Below, piece after piece: positions 1 to 11,500 of a DNA stretch of 64,000 nucleotides; within the stretch, counting starts at the first letter, position 1, and each line of letters opens with the position of its first letter. The notes under the pieces are model-generated. The model was given only the letters and a program-made list of their open reading frames with translations, was not told the DNA's origin and made no database searches. This DNA comes from Euptelea pleiosperma (taxonomy: Eukaryota > Streptophyta > Magnoliopsida > Ranunculales > Eupteleaceae): positions 13,088,435-13,152,434 of the forward strand of contig CM068546.1 in NCBI GenBank assembly GCA_035048495.1, given 5' to 3'. The translations under genes were made by a program, and so were the position numbers.

Positions 1-190
1 AAACTTGAAAGACGATTCAGTTGGTTATTTTATGTTGGTTTTTTGAGTCGTGATCCAATAGGAGCGCTGATATCGAATAACCGATATGTTCCCCCTCGTG
101 GCTCGTTTTGATTGGATCACATTCGCCTTGTTTTCTTGGCAAGCCAAGGCGGCACTTAACGAGAAAAGTTGGATTTATGGGAAAAATTTT

Positions 191-593
191 GAGTAAAACT
201 TTGATGACAGGGCCTCATCGAGGCTGATGACAGGGCGCAATATGAGCAACGTGGCACACTCTTAGAGGAATCTGACTGTATGGATGCTTTTCAAATCCCT
301 AAGTGGACGTGCAAACCAAAAATCTACATGATTAGTGATTTCAAACCTTTGGATCTTTGTACCTCAAATAATGGTCAACAATGCTAAAAACTCCCACGGT
401 TAAAAATCAACCCATGAAAATAATTCCAATCCAACACCTAGATATCACTAATCGGGCTGATTTTTGGTTTGTAGGTCCATCTAGGGATTGGCCAAACATC
501 CATACGGTCAGAGTCCTCTAAGAGTATTCCACGTGGCTCATATTGTGCACTGTCATCAGCCTCGGTGACAAGCCCTGCCATCAAAGTTTTACC
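191..593. mobile_element. MITE, 403 bp, 9-bp TSD
   Basis: Non-coding inverted-repeat element. The termini match over about 110 bases, starting GAGTAAAACTTTGATGRCAG on the left with its reverse complement on the right. The flanking 9 bases AAAAATTTT occur at both 182-190 and 594-602, a perfect target-site duplication of the length typical of Mutator-like elements. The arms continue into the core repeated elsewhere in this window (AAAAATCAGCCTGATTAGTG and its complement). No transposase is encoded, so it would need one in trans. Confidence 0.85.
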
Positions 594-612
594 AAAAATT
601 TTATATACAGAA

Positions 613-936
613 GAGTAAAACTTCGGTCACAATCCACAATACTGCCACGTGGAAAACTATTAGAGGGCACTGACCGTATGGATGTTTGGCCAGTCCTCCG
701 GTTGACCTGCAAACCAAAAATCAGCCTGATTATTGATTTACAGCCTTTGGATCTTTGCACCCAAATAATGCTCAGTAGTGCTCAAATTCCTATGGTTAAA
801 ATCAACCCAAGAAAATAACTTCAATCCAACGCTTAGAAATTACCAACCAGACTGATTTTGGGTTTGCAGGTCCAGGAAGGGACTGGCAAAACATACATAT
901 GATCAGCACCCTTTAATAGTGTGCCACGTGGCCTTC
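613..936. mobile_element. Partial MITE copy of the same core family
   Basis: It starts with GAGTAAAACTTCGGTCACA, a relative of the neighbouring MITE ends. It carries the shared core arms (near 700-730 and 845-870) and the conserved centre. The right terminus is missing: similarity stops around the CCACGTGG at 924-931, just before the next element at 956. No TSD could be found. Confidence 0.6.
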
Positions 937-955
937 AAACCTTTTGTTAATTATA

Positions 956-1480
956 GGGAGCTCATATTTGCACACCCCATTTCCTATCCTGGTGGACTCC
1001 TAGTCGGGGCACACCCCAAAAATAGATCTCTCTAAAACTTGGCTGACCAGTGACCATCACTGACCACCCACAAAATGAGCCACGTGGCATATTTTTAGAG
1101 GGCACTGACCGTAAGGATGTTTGGCCAATTCTTAGGTGGACCTACAAAACAAAAATCAGCCTGAACAGTGATTTCAAACCGTTCGATCTTGTACCCCAAA
1201 TAATGGTCGATAATGCTCAAATTCCCACGGTTAAATCAACCTATGAAAATGGCTCCAATCCAACGCTTGAAAATCACTAATCAGGTTGATTTTTGGTTTG
1301 TAGGTCCACCTAGAGATTGTTCAAACATCTATACACTTGGTGTCCTCTAAAAATGTGCTATGTGGCTCATTTTATGGGTGGTGAGTGACCCAAGTTTTAG
1401 ATTGATCTCTCTCTTTTTGGGGTGTGCCCCGACTAGGAGTCCACCGAGATAAGTAATGGGGTGTGCAAATATGGGCTCCC
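956..1480. mobile_element. Long inverted-repeat MITE, 525 bp, 8-bp TSD
   Basis: An almost complete palindrome. The ends read GGGAGCYCATATTTGCACAC and pair over well over 150 bases. A perfect 8-bp TSD TAATTATA lies at 948-955 and 1481-1488, which suggests the hAT class. Its inner arms are the same core as the elements at 191 and 613, although the termini are unrelated. The left arm contains a palindromic G-box, GCCACGTGGC (1079-1088). Non-coding. Confidence 0.85.
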
Positions 1481-1565
1481 TAATTATACCATATTGAAAT
1501 AAAAACAGTTGGCGACAGTTGCCTCTCACCCCCTCAAACATGTTTGATTAGCCCCTCAAATAAAA

Positions 1566-1717
1566 GAGTAAAACTTCTATCACACGAAATTGTAAATCAC
1601 ACAATCACAAGCCAATGAGTTCTCGGCACGTACCCATATGCTTTTGCTTTCTAGGTGTAAGAACTCGTTGGCTGTGTTTGTGTGATTTGCAATCTCATTG
1701 TGACAGAAGTTTTACTC
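1566..1717. mobile_element. MITE, 152 bp (tandem pair, first copy)
   Basis: Inverted-repeat element with termini GAGTAAAACTTCTRTCACA. The arms contain ATTGTAAATCACACAATCAC and the GAGTTCTCGGCACGTAC motif. It is flanked by the 9-mer CAAATAAAA at 1557-1565 and 1718-1726. TSD length and end sequence suggest a Mutator-like MITE. Non-coding. Confidence 0.85.
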
Positions 1718-1726
1718 CAAATAAAA

Positions 1727-1906
1727 GAGTAAAACTTCTGTCACAATTAGATTGCAAATCACACAAACACAGCCAATGAGTTCTCGGCACGTACACCTAA
1801 AAAGCAAAAGCACATGGGTACGTTGCAAAAGCACTTGTGTACGTGCCGAGAACTCATTGGCTTGTGATTGTGTGCTTTACAATTTCGTGTGATAGAAGTT
1901 TTACCC
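1727..1906. mobile_element. MITE, 180 bp (tandem pair, second copy)
   Basis: Second member of the same family, with left end GAGTAAAACTTCTGTCACA and right end complementary to GGGTAAAACTTCTATCAC. It shares the CAAATAAAA 9-mer at 1718-1726 with the first copy and has a third copy at 1907-1915. The two elements are therefore tandem inserts separated by a single TSD unit. Confidence 0.85.
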
Positions 1907-1931
1907 CAAATAAAAAGGCCTTTCTCTAAGT

Positions 1932-2405
1932 GGAGAGTGAGATGACAGGCCCTGTCATCGAAGGAAATGACAGGGCAGCAGATCTGGCACGCGTATTTTG
2001 TACGGACTGGTCACTTCGGCCTCACCCCACACATACCGAGTAAAACTTCTATCACAAGAAATTGTAAATCATACAATCACAAGCCAATGAGTTCTCAGCG
2101 GCACGTACATAAGTGCTTTTTGCAACGTACCCATATGCTTTGCTTTTAGGTGTACATGCCGAGAACTCATTGGCTTTGATTGTGTGATTTGCAATCCAAT
2201 TGTGATAGAAGTTTTACTCACACGTACTCCGGTGAGTACTTGAGTGCTTTTTGCCAAAAGACTCACCTTGTGTACATGTGCGGTGAGGCCGAGGTGGTTC
2301 AACCATACAAAATCCAGGTGTCGTGATCTGCTGCATGCCCTATCATCTCCTTCGATGACAGGGCCTGTGTACTCCTTCGATGACAGGGCCCTATCGAAAT
2401 TTTAC
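1932..2405. mobile_element. Outer MITE interrupted by another MITE
   Basis: The left half (about 1932-2037) and the right half (2220-2405) are inverted repeats of each other. Both hold CCCTGTCATCGAAGG units, the motif CGGCCTCACC, and a TGTAYGG stretch. The right end reads as GAGTAAAATTTCGATAGGGC on the minus strand, a relative of the element at 191. The left end is degraded, so no TSD could be assigned. The two halves are separated by the insertion at 2038-2219. Confidence 0.6.
2038..2219. mobile_element. Nested MITE, 182 bp
   Basis: Third copy of the GAGTAAAACTTCTATCACA family, inserted into the outer element around it. The flanks are ACACATACC (2029-2037) and ACACGTACT (2220-2228), a 9-bp TSD with seven matches. 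The arms again carry the GCCAATGAGTTCTC and GGCACGTAC motifs of the tandem pair upstream. Confidence 0.8.
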
Positions 2406-2576
2406 TCGAGAGTCAGGTACGAAAGATTTGAAAATCTGATACAATTCGTTTCACGAAGTTAATAATTAATAGTTTTATACAACCACCCTGACACTCAATT
2501 AAACATGTAGGGTCGCGACGTAACAAGTTGTACCTCACGCCTCACGCTTTTGGCGTTAGCTACCACCTTTTTTTAT

Positions 2577-2978
2577 CAAGGTTTAAAGGAGGCCGTTTTA
2601 ACGGTTAAACGGACTGGGGCGTTACCGTTTAAACGGCCGTTAAAACGGATTGAAACGGTCAGGGGTAAAAATGGAAAAAAATAGAATTAAACGGATTTTA
2701 ACGGAAAAAACGGAAAAAGTGGCGCTGAAATTCAAATTTTGAAATTTGAAAATTAAAAAATTAAACAGATTTTAACGGATTTAACGGCCATTTTTTTTCA
2801 CAAAATTTTCAAAATTAAACGGATGTTTAAACAATTTTAACAGTCGTTAAAACAAAAAAACGGCTGTTTTTTTCAAAACCGATAAAACATTTTTAAACGG
2901 TTTTAACGGAAACGGGCTTGGGGCGTTACCGTATAAACGGCCATTAAAACTATTTAAACGGCCGTTTTTAAAACCGTG
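2577..2978. mobile_element. hAT-like MITE filled with TTAACGG repeats, about 402 bp
   Basis: The left end is CAAGGTTTAAAGG; the right end on the other strand is CACGGTTTTAAAAACGG. The 8-mer TTTTTTAT lies on both sides (2569-2576 and 2979-2986), which fits a hAT-type TSD. The interior consists mainly of degenerate units such as AAACGG, TTTTAACGG and GGCCGTTTAAACGG on both strands. Non-coding. The termini match the element at 60493-60885. Confidence 0.65.
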
Positions 2979-3342
2979 TTTTTTATTTCTCACCGCTGCC
3001 AACTGGGCCCATTGACTGCTTGGATGTTCTGCTCAACCATTCCCGGATATACAAACTAGAAATTACCGTAATCGGTAAGGGTCGGGATTGGGGCCAGAAC
3101 GTAACACCAGATTTTTCACCTCAACGAGAATACCGCCGATTTACTCATATCGGATGGCTATTTGTATTATCTACTTTTCAATTATCGACAAAGCCAAGCT
3201 GGTTAAAGTCGACAAGAGAAAACGAAACTGTCGTTTGAAAATAACAGGAGACACATGTCGGCTTAGTTTGGTATCTTAAAAAGTGAAACACTATGAAAAG
3301 AGAAGAGACAAAGCCTATCAGTCTGAAAAGTGAAGAGACTGA

Positions 3343-4347
3343 GGTGGCATTTGGTAGATTAAGTTATCAGATCTAAAAGCTTAAAGTGCTTAAGGTTTGA
3401 TAGTTTAATGACTTATGACTGACTTGGAGAGTTTGGTAAAGGTTTTAAGTCTTAAAATTAAGTCAAGGGCATTGTGGGTATTTTAAAGCTTTTATTAGGA
3501 CACTTTTGTAGGTTTTTAAAAGACAAAGCTTTAAGAAAAGGGCATTATCGATAGGGAAATTCTATTTGCACCTCACCAATTCCATAAGCACCCCATTTGG
3601 GTGCTTTTTGGACAAAAATGCCCTTAGAGCAAAAAAATAAATAAAAACCCAAGCACCCCTCTCTTCGTCTCTCCCTCTCCACCACTCTCTCTCTCTCTCT
3701 CTCTCGAACAGGCCCCACAGTAGTGCAGTGCCGTGGGGACTGTGGTAGCCACGGCTGGGCTGACCGTGGGCTACAACAGTCCCCACGGCATTGCACTACC
3801 GTGGGGCCTGTTAGAGAGAGAGAGAGAAAGAGAGAGAGACGTACTTGTGGTGGTGGTGGTGGCGACGACGGCGTCCTCCTTCTCCATCTTCTTCTTTTTT
3901 TCTGTTTTGGGTGTTTTTCTGTTTTGTGTTTTTTTTCAAGGTGAGAGAGAGACAGATGTGAGAGAGAGGTGGAGAGGGAGAGAGGTTGGTGAGAGAGAGA
4001 GGATGGCGAGAGAGGGAGAGAGGTGGAGAGAGAGGGACGAAGAGGGGTGCTGGGTTTTTTTGTATTTTGTTTTTAGTCTAAGGGCATTTTCGACCAAAAA
4101 GCACCCAAATAGCGTGCAAATAGAATTTCCCTTATTGATATTAAAAGAGAATCTTTTGAAAACATCCTTTCACTTACTACAATAAGTGACGGGAGGGTGA
4201 CTTTTTTACTTTTCACTTAATTTCAATGGTTTTGGTGATAAGTGTTGAAATTAAGTTGTTTACCAAACGACACTTAATCACCAAAATCACTTTAATTTCA
4301 GTTCATTAAAACTTAAGGTCTGAGAAAAAGTTTTACCAAACGCCACC
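3343..4347. mobile_element. Harbinger/Tourist-like MITE carrying a nested MITE
   Basis: Terminal inverted repeats GGTGGCATTTGGTA (left) and TACCAAACGCCACC (right). A 3-bp TSD, TGA, lies at 3340-3342 and 4348-4350, as for PIF/Harbinger-type elements. The subterminal regions are rich in CTTAAG and TTAAGT motifs. The middle is occupied by another inverted-repeat element at 3554-4131. Without that insert the host element is about 0.43 kb. Confidence 0.7.
3554..4131. mobile_element. Nested MITE with GA/CT-rich arms, 578 bp
   Basis: Perfect 18-bp ends GGGAAATTCTATTTGCAC. Flanking 9-mers TTATCGATA (3545-3553) and TTATTGATA (4132-4140) match at 8 of 9 positions, a Mutator-like TSD. The arms contain long CT/GA tracts. 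Near 3710-3810 there is a tight palindrome with AGGCCCCACAGTAGTGCA and its near complement. Frames reading through the GA tracts (Arg-Glu repeats) are not genes. Confidence 0.8.
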
Positions 4348-4391
4348 TGAGAAGTGATACACATTTAGAAGAGACTTTCTCAATCTTCTCT

Positions 4392-7300
4392 TGAAACAAG
4401 GTATTTCCGTTTCATTAGATCGAAACCCTAATTTCAACAAAATTTATCTTTTCAGTTCACTTTTGATCTTGCAAAAAATGCTGACTTGTATAGGGATTCG
4501 TGTCGGATGTCGATCCGCACTCTGGAGAAGTTAGCGCAATTAATAACAATTTTAAATGGAAAATGCTATAGAATTTGATGGTGAAGAGGTGAGAATGATG
4601 ATTTATAATCGAGATTTAAAACAATCTTTTTTGTGAGATTTTTATCAAGTAATTAACATAAATAAAATAGAATGAAAACACAATAAATAAAGAAATTTCA
4701 ACTAAATTTATTAATTGATCAAAGTGCTTACAAAAATTGAACAAATAAAGGGAAAATTATCTAAAAAGCATTCAAAATAGAGACTAAGCTAGGGAGAGAA
4801 ACTAAGTAGAGAGAGAAGAACTTAGAGAGAGAAAATGTATACTAAAGAGACCTAAGAGAGCAAGGGGTTTTAGAGAGAGAAATAGAAATTTAGAGCATTA
4901 GAGAGAGATAAACTAGCACAACCTAGAGAGAAAAATTGAGAAATAAGAGAACTTAGGGTGAGGAGAGAGAAATTTACCCACGATCTTACCATGAGGTTAA
5001 CTTGGCCATGAGATGGTTGAATAGTGCCATTTGCTGGGTGTTGCGGATGTGTAATACTAGCAAACGAACCGGGTAATAGGGTAGTGATGGAAGAGGGCGG
5101 CGCAAGATGCAAAGGTGCTGCCTGTGGGTTGTTGTGCACCTGTCCACTTCGTGGGGTTTGGAGTTGCAGGTAGCAATTACTGTGAGGAGAGAACTCAAGA
5201 GATCTACAGGGTTGCACGGCTTGTAGATGAAGAACAGAACTAGATCTACAAGCTTGTAGATCGTGAGTTGCAGGTTGGTGATGGAATTTCAGATCTCGTG
5301 CAGGTTGAAAGGAGCTTGCAGGTAGAGCGGTAAGGAGAATGAGCAACAAATCGGGTATGCAACGGTTGTGAGAATGGTGGCTGGAGGTTGTGGTGCACGA
5401 TCAGTATTGCTGAGAAGTTGCACGTTGAGGACCAGTGCATGGAAGCTAAGGCCATCGATTCTCCTCCAAAAGAGAGAAGCATCGTTAAGCACTCGGATTG
5501 GAGGAGGTTGTTGCAGCTCAGGTGGTGGAGATGATGAGTTCCACAGTGATTGCAGGTGGGAGACCAGTGGAGAAGTACACACGGTCAGAGGAAAATCAGG
5601 TGGAGATCGCGCACGGGAAGAAGGTGCAATGTGGTGGATCTAAGGTGGTGCACCATAGGTCCAACAAGAGGTGCTGGTGTTGGGAAGGTGCATTGTGGTG
5701 CAATCCGTGGGATTGGTGGCACTGGTGCGCTTGGAGGATAGATCGTGAGAGGGGTACCACTGTGGAAAAGAGGTTGTAGGCAAGGTACTTAATTTAGTGG
5801 AGAACCAGTCCGGCAAGAGATGACTGTATGGTGGATGGTGAAGTGTTGTCCGGTTGCGTGAAGGAGATGGAGCAGGTGGTGCAGGCCGAAGATGATGGAG
5901 GTAGAGGATGATTGAGGAAGCTGGTGCGAATGGAGAGGTTGCTGGCCGACCGGAGTTGCAGATGGATGCACCAGCAGTGCGTTGGCTTGAGAAGAAGATG
6001 AAGAAGAGGGAGTTGCAGACGTTGTTCAGTACCTCCTCCCAAACCGTGGAGGAGATCCAAAGGTAACAGTGTGGAAAGTTGGTCCAGACGTTGTTAGTCT
6101 GCACGTATGACCAGCAAAAGGAGATGGGCGGTGTTCGATGCAGAGGTGCTACTCTTGTACGTCAGTGTTTGTTTGAGAGGAGAGAACCAGCCGGAGAAGG
6201 ATGGTGATGAGCAAATATAGTGTGGTGAGCAGTTTGAAAGGGAGAGATTGAGAGAGAGGAGTTGCAGGTAGAGAGAAGAAGAGGTTAGGAGAAGTGAAGG
6301 GGGAGGGAACCGAGTTGAGAGAATGATTCCTCTTTTTATAGTGGGGAGATAGTCGTGAGAGAGAGAGATGGGGAGTTAGTTAGAGAGTGATAAAGGGGAG
6401 GAGAGAGTTGTGGAAACGACGGGGAATTGGTCATGGGGGGACCGAGTCTTCATTGTGGATGGTAGTATGGGCTTGGGTTTATGGGCTTGTGAGTGATTGG
6501 GCTTTATGTAAGTGAAGGCCTTGGGCCTTATGTAAGTGAAGACCTTGGGCCTTATGTAAGTAAAGGCCTTGGAGGTCCATAGAGTTTCTAAAGTGAGAAA
6601 AATATGGGGTGTTTGGGTGTGAGGATAGAGATAGTGGGGGTGTGAATGGGATTAGCTTTGGTCAATGTAAGAATTAGGGTTAATGGGAGATTTTATATGA
6701 TGTTGGGCACGAAGTGGTTAGCTAGAGGTTTTAGGTGAAATTATATGATGGCGATGTGGTCGTTAGATTAGGAGAAAGTGAGAATGGAGAGTTGGGATTT
6801 GTCCGGCCAAGGGATTTAGGAGGATCATGATGATTGGATGGCCGATCAGATGGTAGATGGACGATTGTAGGATCTAATAGTAGGATGAGATGATCTAAGG
6901 GTTAGATATTAGGGTTTAGAGAGATGGAAGAGAAAAGAGAGATAATTAGGAGAGATGAGAGAGAAAATAATACAAAATAAAGATAAAAGAGCTGGCGGAG
7001 GGTCTTGAACCCTGCTCTTCAATATGTTCTTCACTTAAGCTTCACCAATAAAGCAACCATCGTTTCATGTCATTTGGTGTGGCTTTAAACACGTTGGTCC
7101 TTCTCTTGGTTTTCGGCTCGTCCGCTCTATTGGTTCTTGATCCAACTTTGTGATCCTCTAGCTTGGCCTGTACTTAGCTTCTATCTTCTTGTCCTAGCCC
7201 GCTGGCTTTTTAAGCTTTGATAGTGGGCTTCAGTGATTCATGGTGGACTCGCAAGTCTCGAGAATCGCCCGATCGAGTTTCCTGCGAGAGAAAAAATGCG

Positions 7301-7509
7301 TAATGAAATTCAACTAAAACGACTTGATACTGGACTATCTAAATGCGTATATTTCATGCAAATAGCCGATTTTCGTATAAAGAATGTGTTCTACACAATG
7401 GAAGAAACTCTTGCGTAGAAAAGTCGATGAAAAGGGAATTTTTACGTAGGAGAATTTGACATTGCTAAAAGGAAAATGGCTTAAAATAAACACTTTTGAG
7501 AGAATATCA
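4392..7509 (-). mobile_element. Probable solo LTR, 3.1 kb
   Basis: Read on the minus strand, it begins TGATATTCTCTCAAAAGTG at 7509 and ends CCTTGTTTCA at 4392. The start matches the LTRs at 27687 and 34649 through several hundred bases (for example the segment about GTAGAACACA). The end matches the LTR end at 36307, including a CGACATCCGAC motif near 4510. The flanks are TCTCT (4387-4391) and TTTCT (7510-7514), a 5-bp TSD with one mismatch. No internal coding region lies next to either end, so a solo LTR left by LTR-LTR recombination is the simplest reading. It is about twice as long as its relatives in the window. Open frames inside it on either strand show no protein similarity that I recognise. 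Confidence 0.65.
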
Positions 7510-8281
7510 TTTCTCAACAAGCAGATCTCTCTTCAAGCTTCTATCTGGGTTTGAGTCTGCAACTCTCTTTTGATGATCATGTCAACCCTACAATGACCAT
7601 GGTATTTAAGATGGGCAGTTTCATAGTAAACACACTTGTGGTAGACCATGGACCCTTGGATAAGAAGCTGATTTCCCCTTTGTTACATGCTTCCGTTTCT
7701 CAAGATAATCATTGGAAATGTTATATATCTTCCATTTCATTTTTCAGCCTAACAAAGTTGCAATATTTTTTTATCATCCAACGGAGCATAATACATTAGA
7801 TGATTATGACCATCTAATTGGTGAATTTTTGGTGTAGATGATCAACATTAATTATATCTGAGACTCTATTCCATGCCTTGATCCTTAGAAGTCTAAAATT
7901 TTCAACTGTTCATCATATGCTTGACACCATCTATCTAATGATCTTCAACTGTGGGCCCAATATTGGGTTTGATGTGCTATCTGCAGCAAATTTTAGCATC
8001 AGGTGCAGAACTTGCATATCTTAACACAATTAGCATTTGTAGATTATCGGTCTCTCTTTTGATCATCAAGATGAAGAGAATATTAGCATCCAATTATTCG
8101 GAACTCCATCGATATCTTTAGATTAGTTGGTCATAAAAACGATCTCTTCAATGCTTTTCATGATTGACGAGATATTGAGATTGAACGGAGATTTAACTGA
8201 GTTTGATTGCTGCTTGGAGAGGGAGGAGCGTGTCTTTGGTTTTGCTCTTCCAGAAGATTCCAGTTAGTTCATGTTCCGTGG
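7510..8281. other. Intergenic, nothing recognised
   Basis: Spacer between the solo LTR and the first Copia element. I see no coherent reading frame, inverted repeat or RNA gene. The short open frame at 7551-7799 has no features I recognise. Confidence 0.5.
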
Positions 8282-8513
8282 TAAAGAGTTTTGTATGCAA
8301 TAGTAGAATAAAGTCGTGTGTCCTTTTTTGGGTTAGGCGTTTATATTTTTAAGGATGACCACTTAGGTGGTTACTACTTACAACCATATAACAAGGAGAT
8401 AAGGGAGTCCATGTGGTTACCACCGTATAACAAGGATGACCACTTAAGTGGTTACACTACAACAAACACAATCTGATCTATAAGAAATGTAACCGTGGAT
8501 GCATATCCTAACA
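8282..8513 (-). repeat. 3' LTR of Copia 1
   Basis: On the minus strand it begins TGTTAGGATATGC at 8513, directly after a purine run GGAGGG. It ends ACTCTTTA at 8282. The last 100 bases match 13551-13650 next to the primer-binding site. The motif AAGGATGACCACTTARGTGG occurs twice inside (8353 and 8431), which suggests a small internal duplication. Confidence 0.75.
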
Positions 8514-8519
8514 CCCTCC

Positions 8520-11500
8520 GACAAGCGTAATGGGGCTGGAAGCGACTGTGAGCTTGGATCACAAATCTTGAAACCGAAAATAAGCAAGACCCTTGGTGAA
8601 AACATTTGCAAGTTGGTCATTGCTCTTGACAAAATGAATGCGCAATTGCCCACGAACAATGCGATCTCGAACAAGATGATAATCGACCTCGATGTAGCGA
8701 GTCCATGCATGAAACACGGAATTAGAAGCAGCAAGATAAAGCACTGAAATGTTATCACAAAACAGTGTCAGAGGTGCTCGAGAAAATACTACCAAGTCAT
8801 TAAGAAAATATTGGACCCAAGAAAGCTCCGTTGCGGTGTTAGCCAATGATCTATACTCAGCCTCAATGCTGGAACGAGATTAAGTTTGGGCCCAAAAAAA
8901 TACAAGAACCGGATGTCAACCGTTGATCATCTGTAGACCCGCCCGGCCCAATCAGCGTCACTATAAGCAGTAAGAGCAAAATCATACGTGGGCCGAATCT
9001 GGAGACCAAAATCTAAAGTACCCTTCAAGTAACGAAGGATACGTTTAACCAAGGCAAGATAAAGATGAGTAGGCTGGTGCATAAATTGACAAACTTGGTT
9101 TACAGCGTATGAAAGATCCGGTCTAGTCATGGTGGCATATTGAAGCGCCCCCACCAGACTTTGATAAAAAACCGGATCTTTAAGTGGATCACCATCATGG
9201 ATTGACAACTTTGAACTAGTGGATATCGGGCTGGAGATGGGCTTGGCGTCCAACATATTAACACGTTTTAAAATATCCAAGAAGTATCGAGTCTGGGTGA
9301 GTAACAAATGTCCATGAGAGCGATTAACTTCGATACCAAGAAAGAAGTGTAAGTCGCCAAGGTCCTTCATAGAGAATTGATCTTGGAGAGAGGTGATCAT
9401 CGAAGATATCAAACTAGATGAGGATCCAGTAAGAATAATATCGTCTACATAGAGTAGCAAAACCAAAATACCCAAAGAATCATGGTGAACAAACATGGAA
9501 GAATCAGAGTTGCTACAAGCAAAACCCAACTCATGCAAATAAGAACTGAAATGCGCAAACCAGGCCCGCGGAGCTTGTTTCAGTCCATAAATGGCCTTTT
9601 TGAGCTTACCCAAGAAGGATCCTTGAATCCGGGAGGTTGGCACATATACACATCTTTGTCCAAGAACCTGTACAAAAAGGCATTTTTGGCATTTAATTGC
9701 CGTATGGGCCATTGTAAACAGAGTGCAACAGTCAAGATGGTGCGAATGGTGCAAGGCTTCACAACGGGAGTAAAAGTTTCATCAAAATCAATGCCATATG
9801 ATTGAGAACACCCTTGAGCAACTAGACGAGCTTTGTAGCGTTCAATGGTGTCATCCACATGTCGTTTAAGCTTATACACCCACTGCGAACCGCCAACTTT
9901 AAAATTAGGCGATGGAGGGACCAATGTCCATGTATGATTCGCAAGAAGAGCATTATACTCGTCATCCAATCTGAGCTAGAGGAAGCTTGTGTAAAGGAGG
10001 ATGGCTCAAGCGGGGCCAATTGAGCAGAGTAACATCAAGCCAAGGGGTGTTTACAGGCAATGATAGCTTTGGGTTTTAAGGACCCAATTTTTGAACGAGT
10101 CACCATTGAGTGGGAGGAAGGCTTAGTTCCACTTGTGGAACATGGTAAATTAATGGAAAGCAAAGGTGCAATGTATGGATCAACAATGATTGGAGGGATG
10201 GATGTACATAAAGGTTGCTGCCTAGTGGGAGGTAAAACAGTATGTCGTGATGATAGTGGGCTTGCAACAAATGGGATAAAAGAAGGATCCAGATTGGATG
10301 ATGGTGAAGGTAAAGGTAGGATAATAGGTGGCACTAGTGGCCCAAGGTGAGATATCAATTCAGATCGATTACAAGGGCATGCAAGTGGAAACTTTTGTTC
10401 ATTGAAAACCACATGCCACAAGGTATATACACGACCAGATCTGTAATCAAAGCACATATAACCATTGTACTTTGAGGGGTAACCAATGAAAACACACTCC
10501 ATGCACGCACAATCAGGAGCTTTGTTGAATAAAACCTGAAATGGAGAACATTTCTGAAGAATAATGGAGGGTAACCGATTAATAAGTTAAGTTGCAGTGC
10601 TAAACGCATCCAACCAAAAAGACTTAGAGAGACTGGCATAGAATAATAGAGAAAGTCTTGTTTCTTTGATGGTACGATGTTTCCTTTCCGCCAGTAAATT
10701 CTGCCCGCCATTACTTTGAAAAGATTTAATTTTGAGATTAAGAAGATTTTCCAATAATAACTTGAAATGAACAAAGCAATCAAGCACTTCCGATTTTCGA
10801 GAAAGATGAAATTTCCAACTAAAACGAGAATAATTATCAATCAATAAAAAATAATATCGATGACTAGTTCTACTATCAACAGGAATAGGTCCCCATAAGT
10901 CTGCATGAGAAATCTCCAAAGGAGCTAACATAACTAGAATATTCAAAAGATAATCCATGTGCTTTTTTGGCAAGAAAATCAGAGCACACTTTATTCATTG
11001 TCCTATTTCCCGAGTACTTTGATCCAAAAGTTTATGATGCTGCAAGAAAGTAAGAGCTTTTTCATTGGGATAACCCAATCGTCGATGCCAATATTCCATC
11101 GAAGCGTGTTCCCTAAAACAACAATATTGAGCCAACGAACAAGCTGGGGTGATTGGGAAAAGACCACCCCTACTCGGTCCCCCGAAAAGCACCTTTTCTG
11201 TCACCAATTCCTTGATTAGAAAACCAGAAGGAGAAAATTCAAAGAGACAATTGTTATCTTTGACAAAGCAATCTATAGAGATCAAATTATTTGCAATAGA
11301 TGGCACATGCAAAACTTTCTTTAATTGAAATTGAGAAGATGGAGTTGACATAGATAAAGTACACGATCCATGAATTGGAAGTCCCCATTCCATTACCAAT
11401 GATAATTTGATCTGACCCTTGGTAAGCAGACTGATTGAACATAAGAGAAGAATCGACAATCATGTGATTTGTAGCTCCCGTATCAGGATACTAGCATGGA

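Noticed and set aside
3545..4185. Open frames on both strands rich in Arg-Glu repeats
   Set aside because: They are translations of GA/CT tracts in the arms of a MITE; no start context or protein similarity.
4870..6104. Overlapping open frames of 60-160 residues on both strands
   Set aside because: They lie inside the solo LTR, overlap one another in many frames, and contain no domain or conserved motif.
6990..7060. tRNA-like stretch near GGGTCTTGAACCCTGCTCTTC
   Set aside because: Only a B-box-like piece; no matching A-box or stems.
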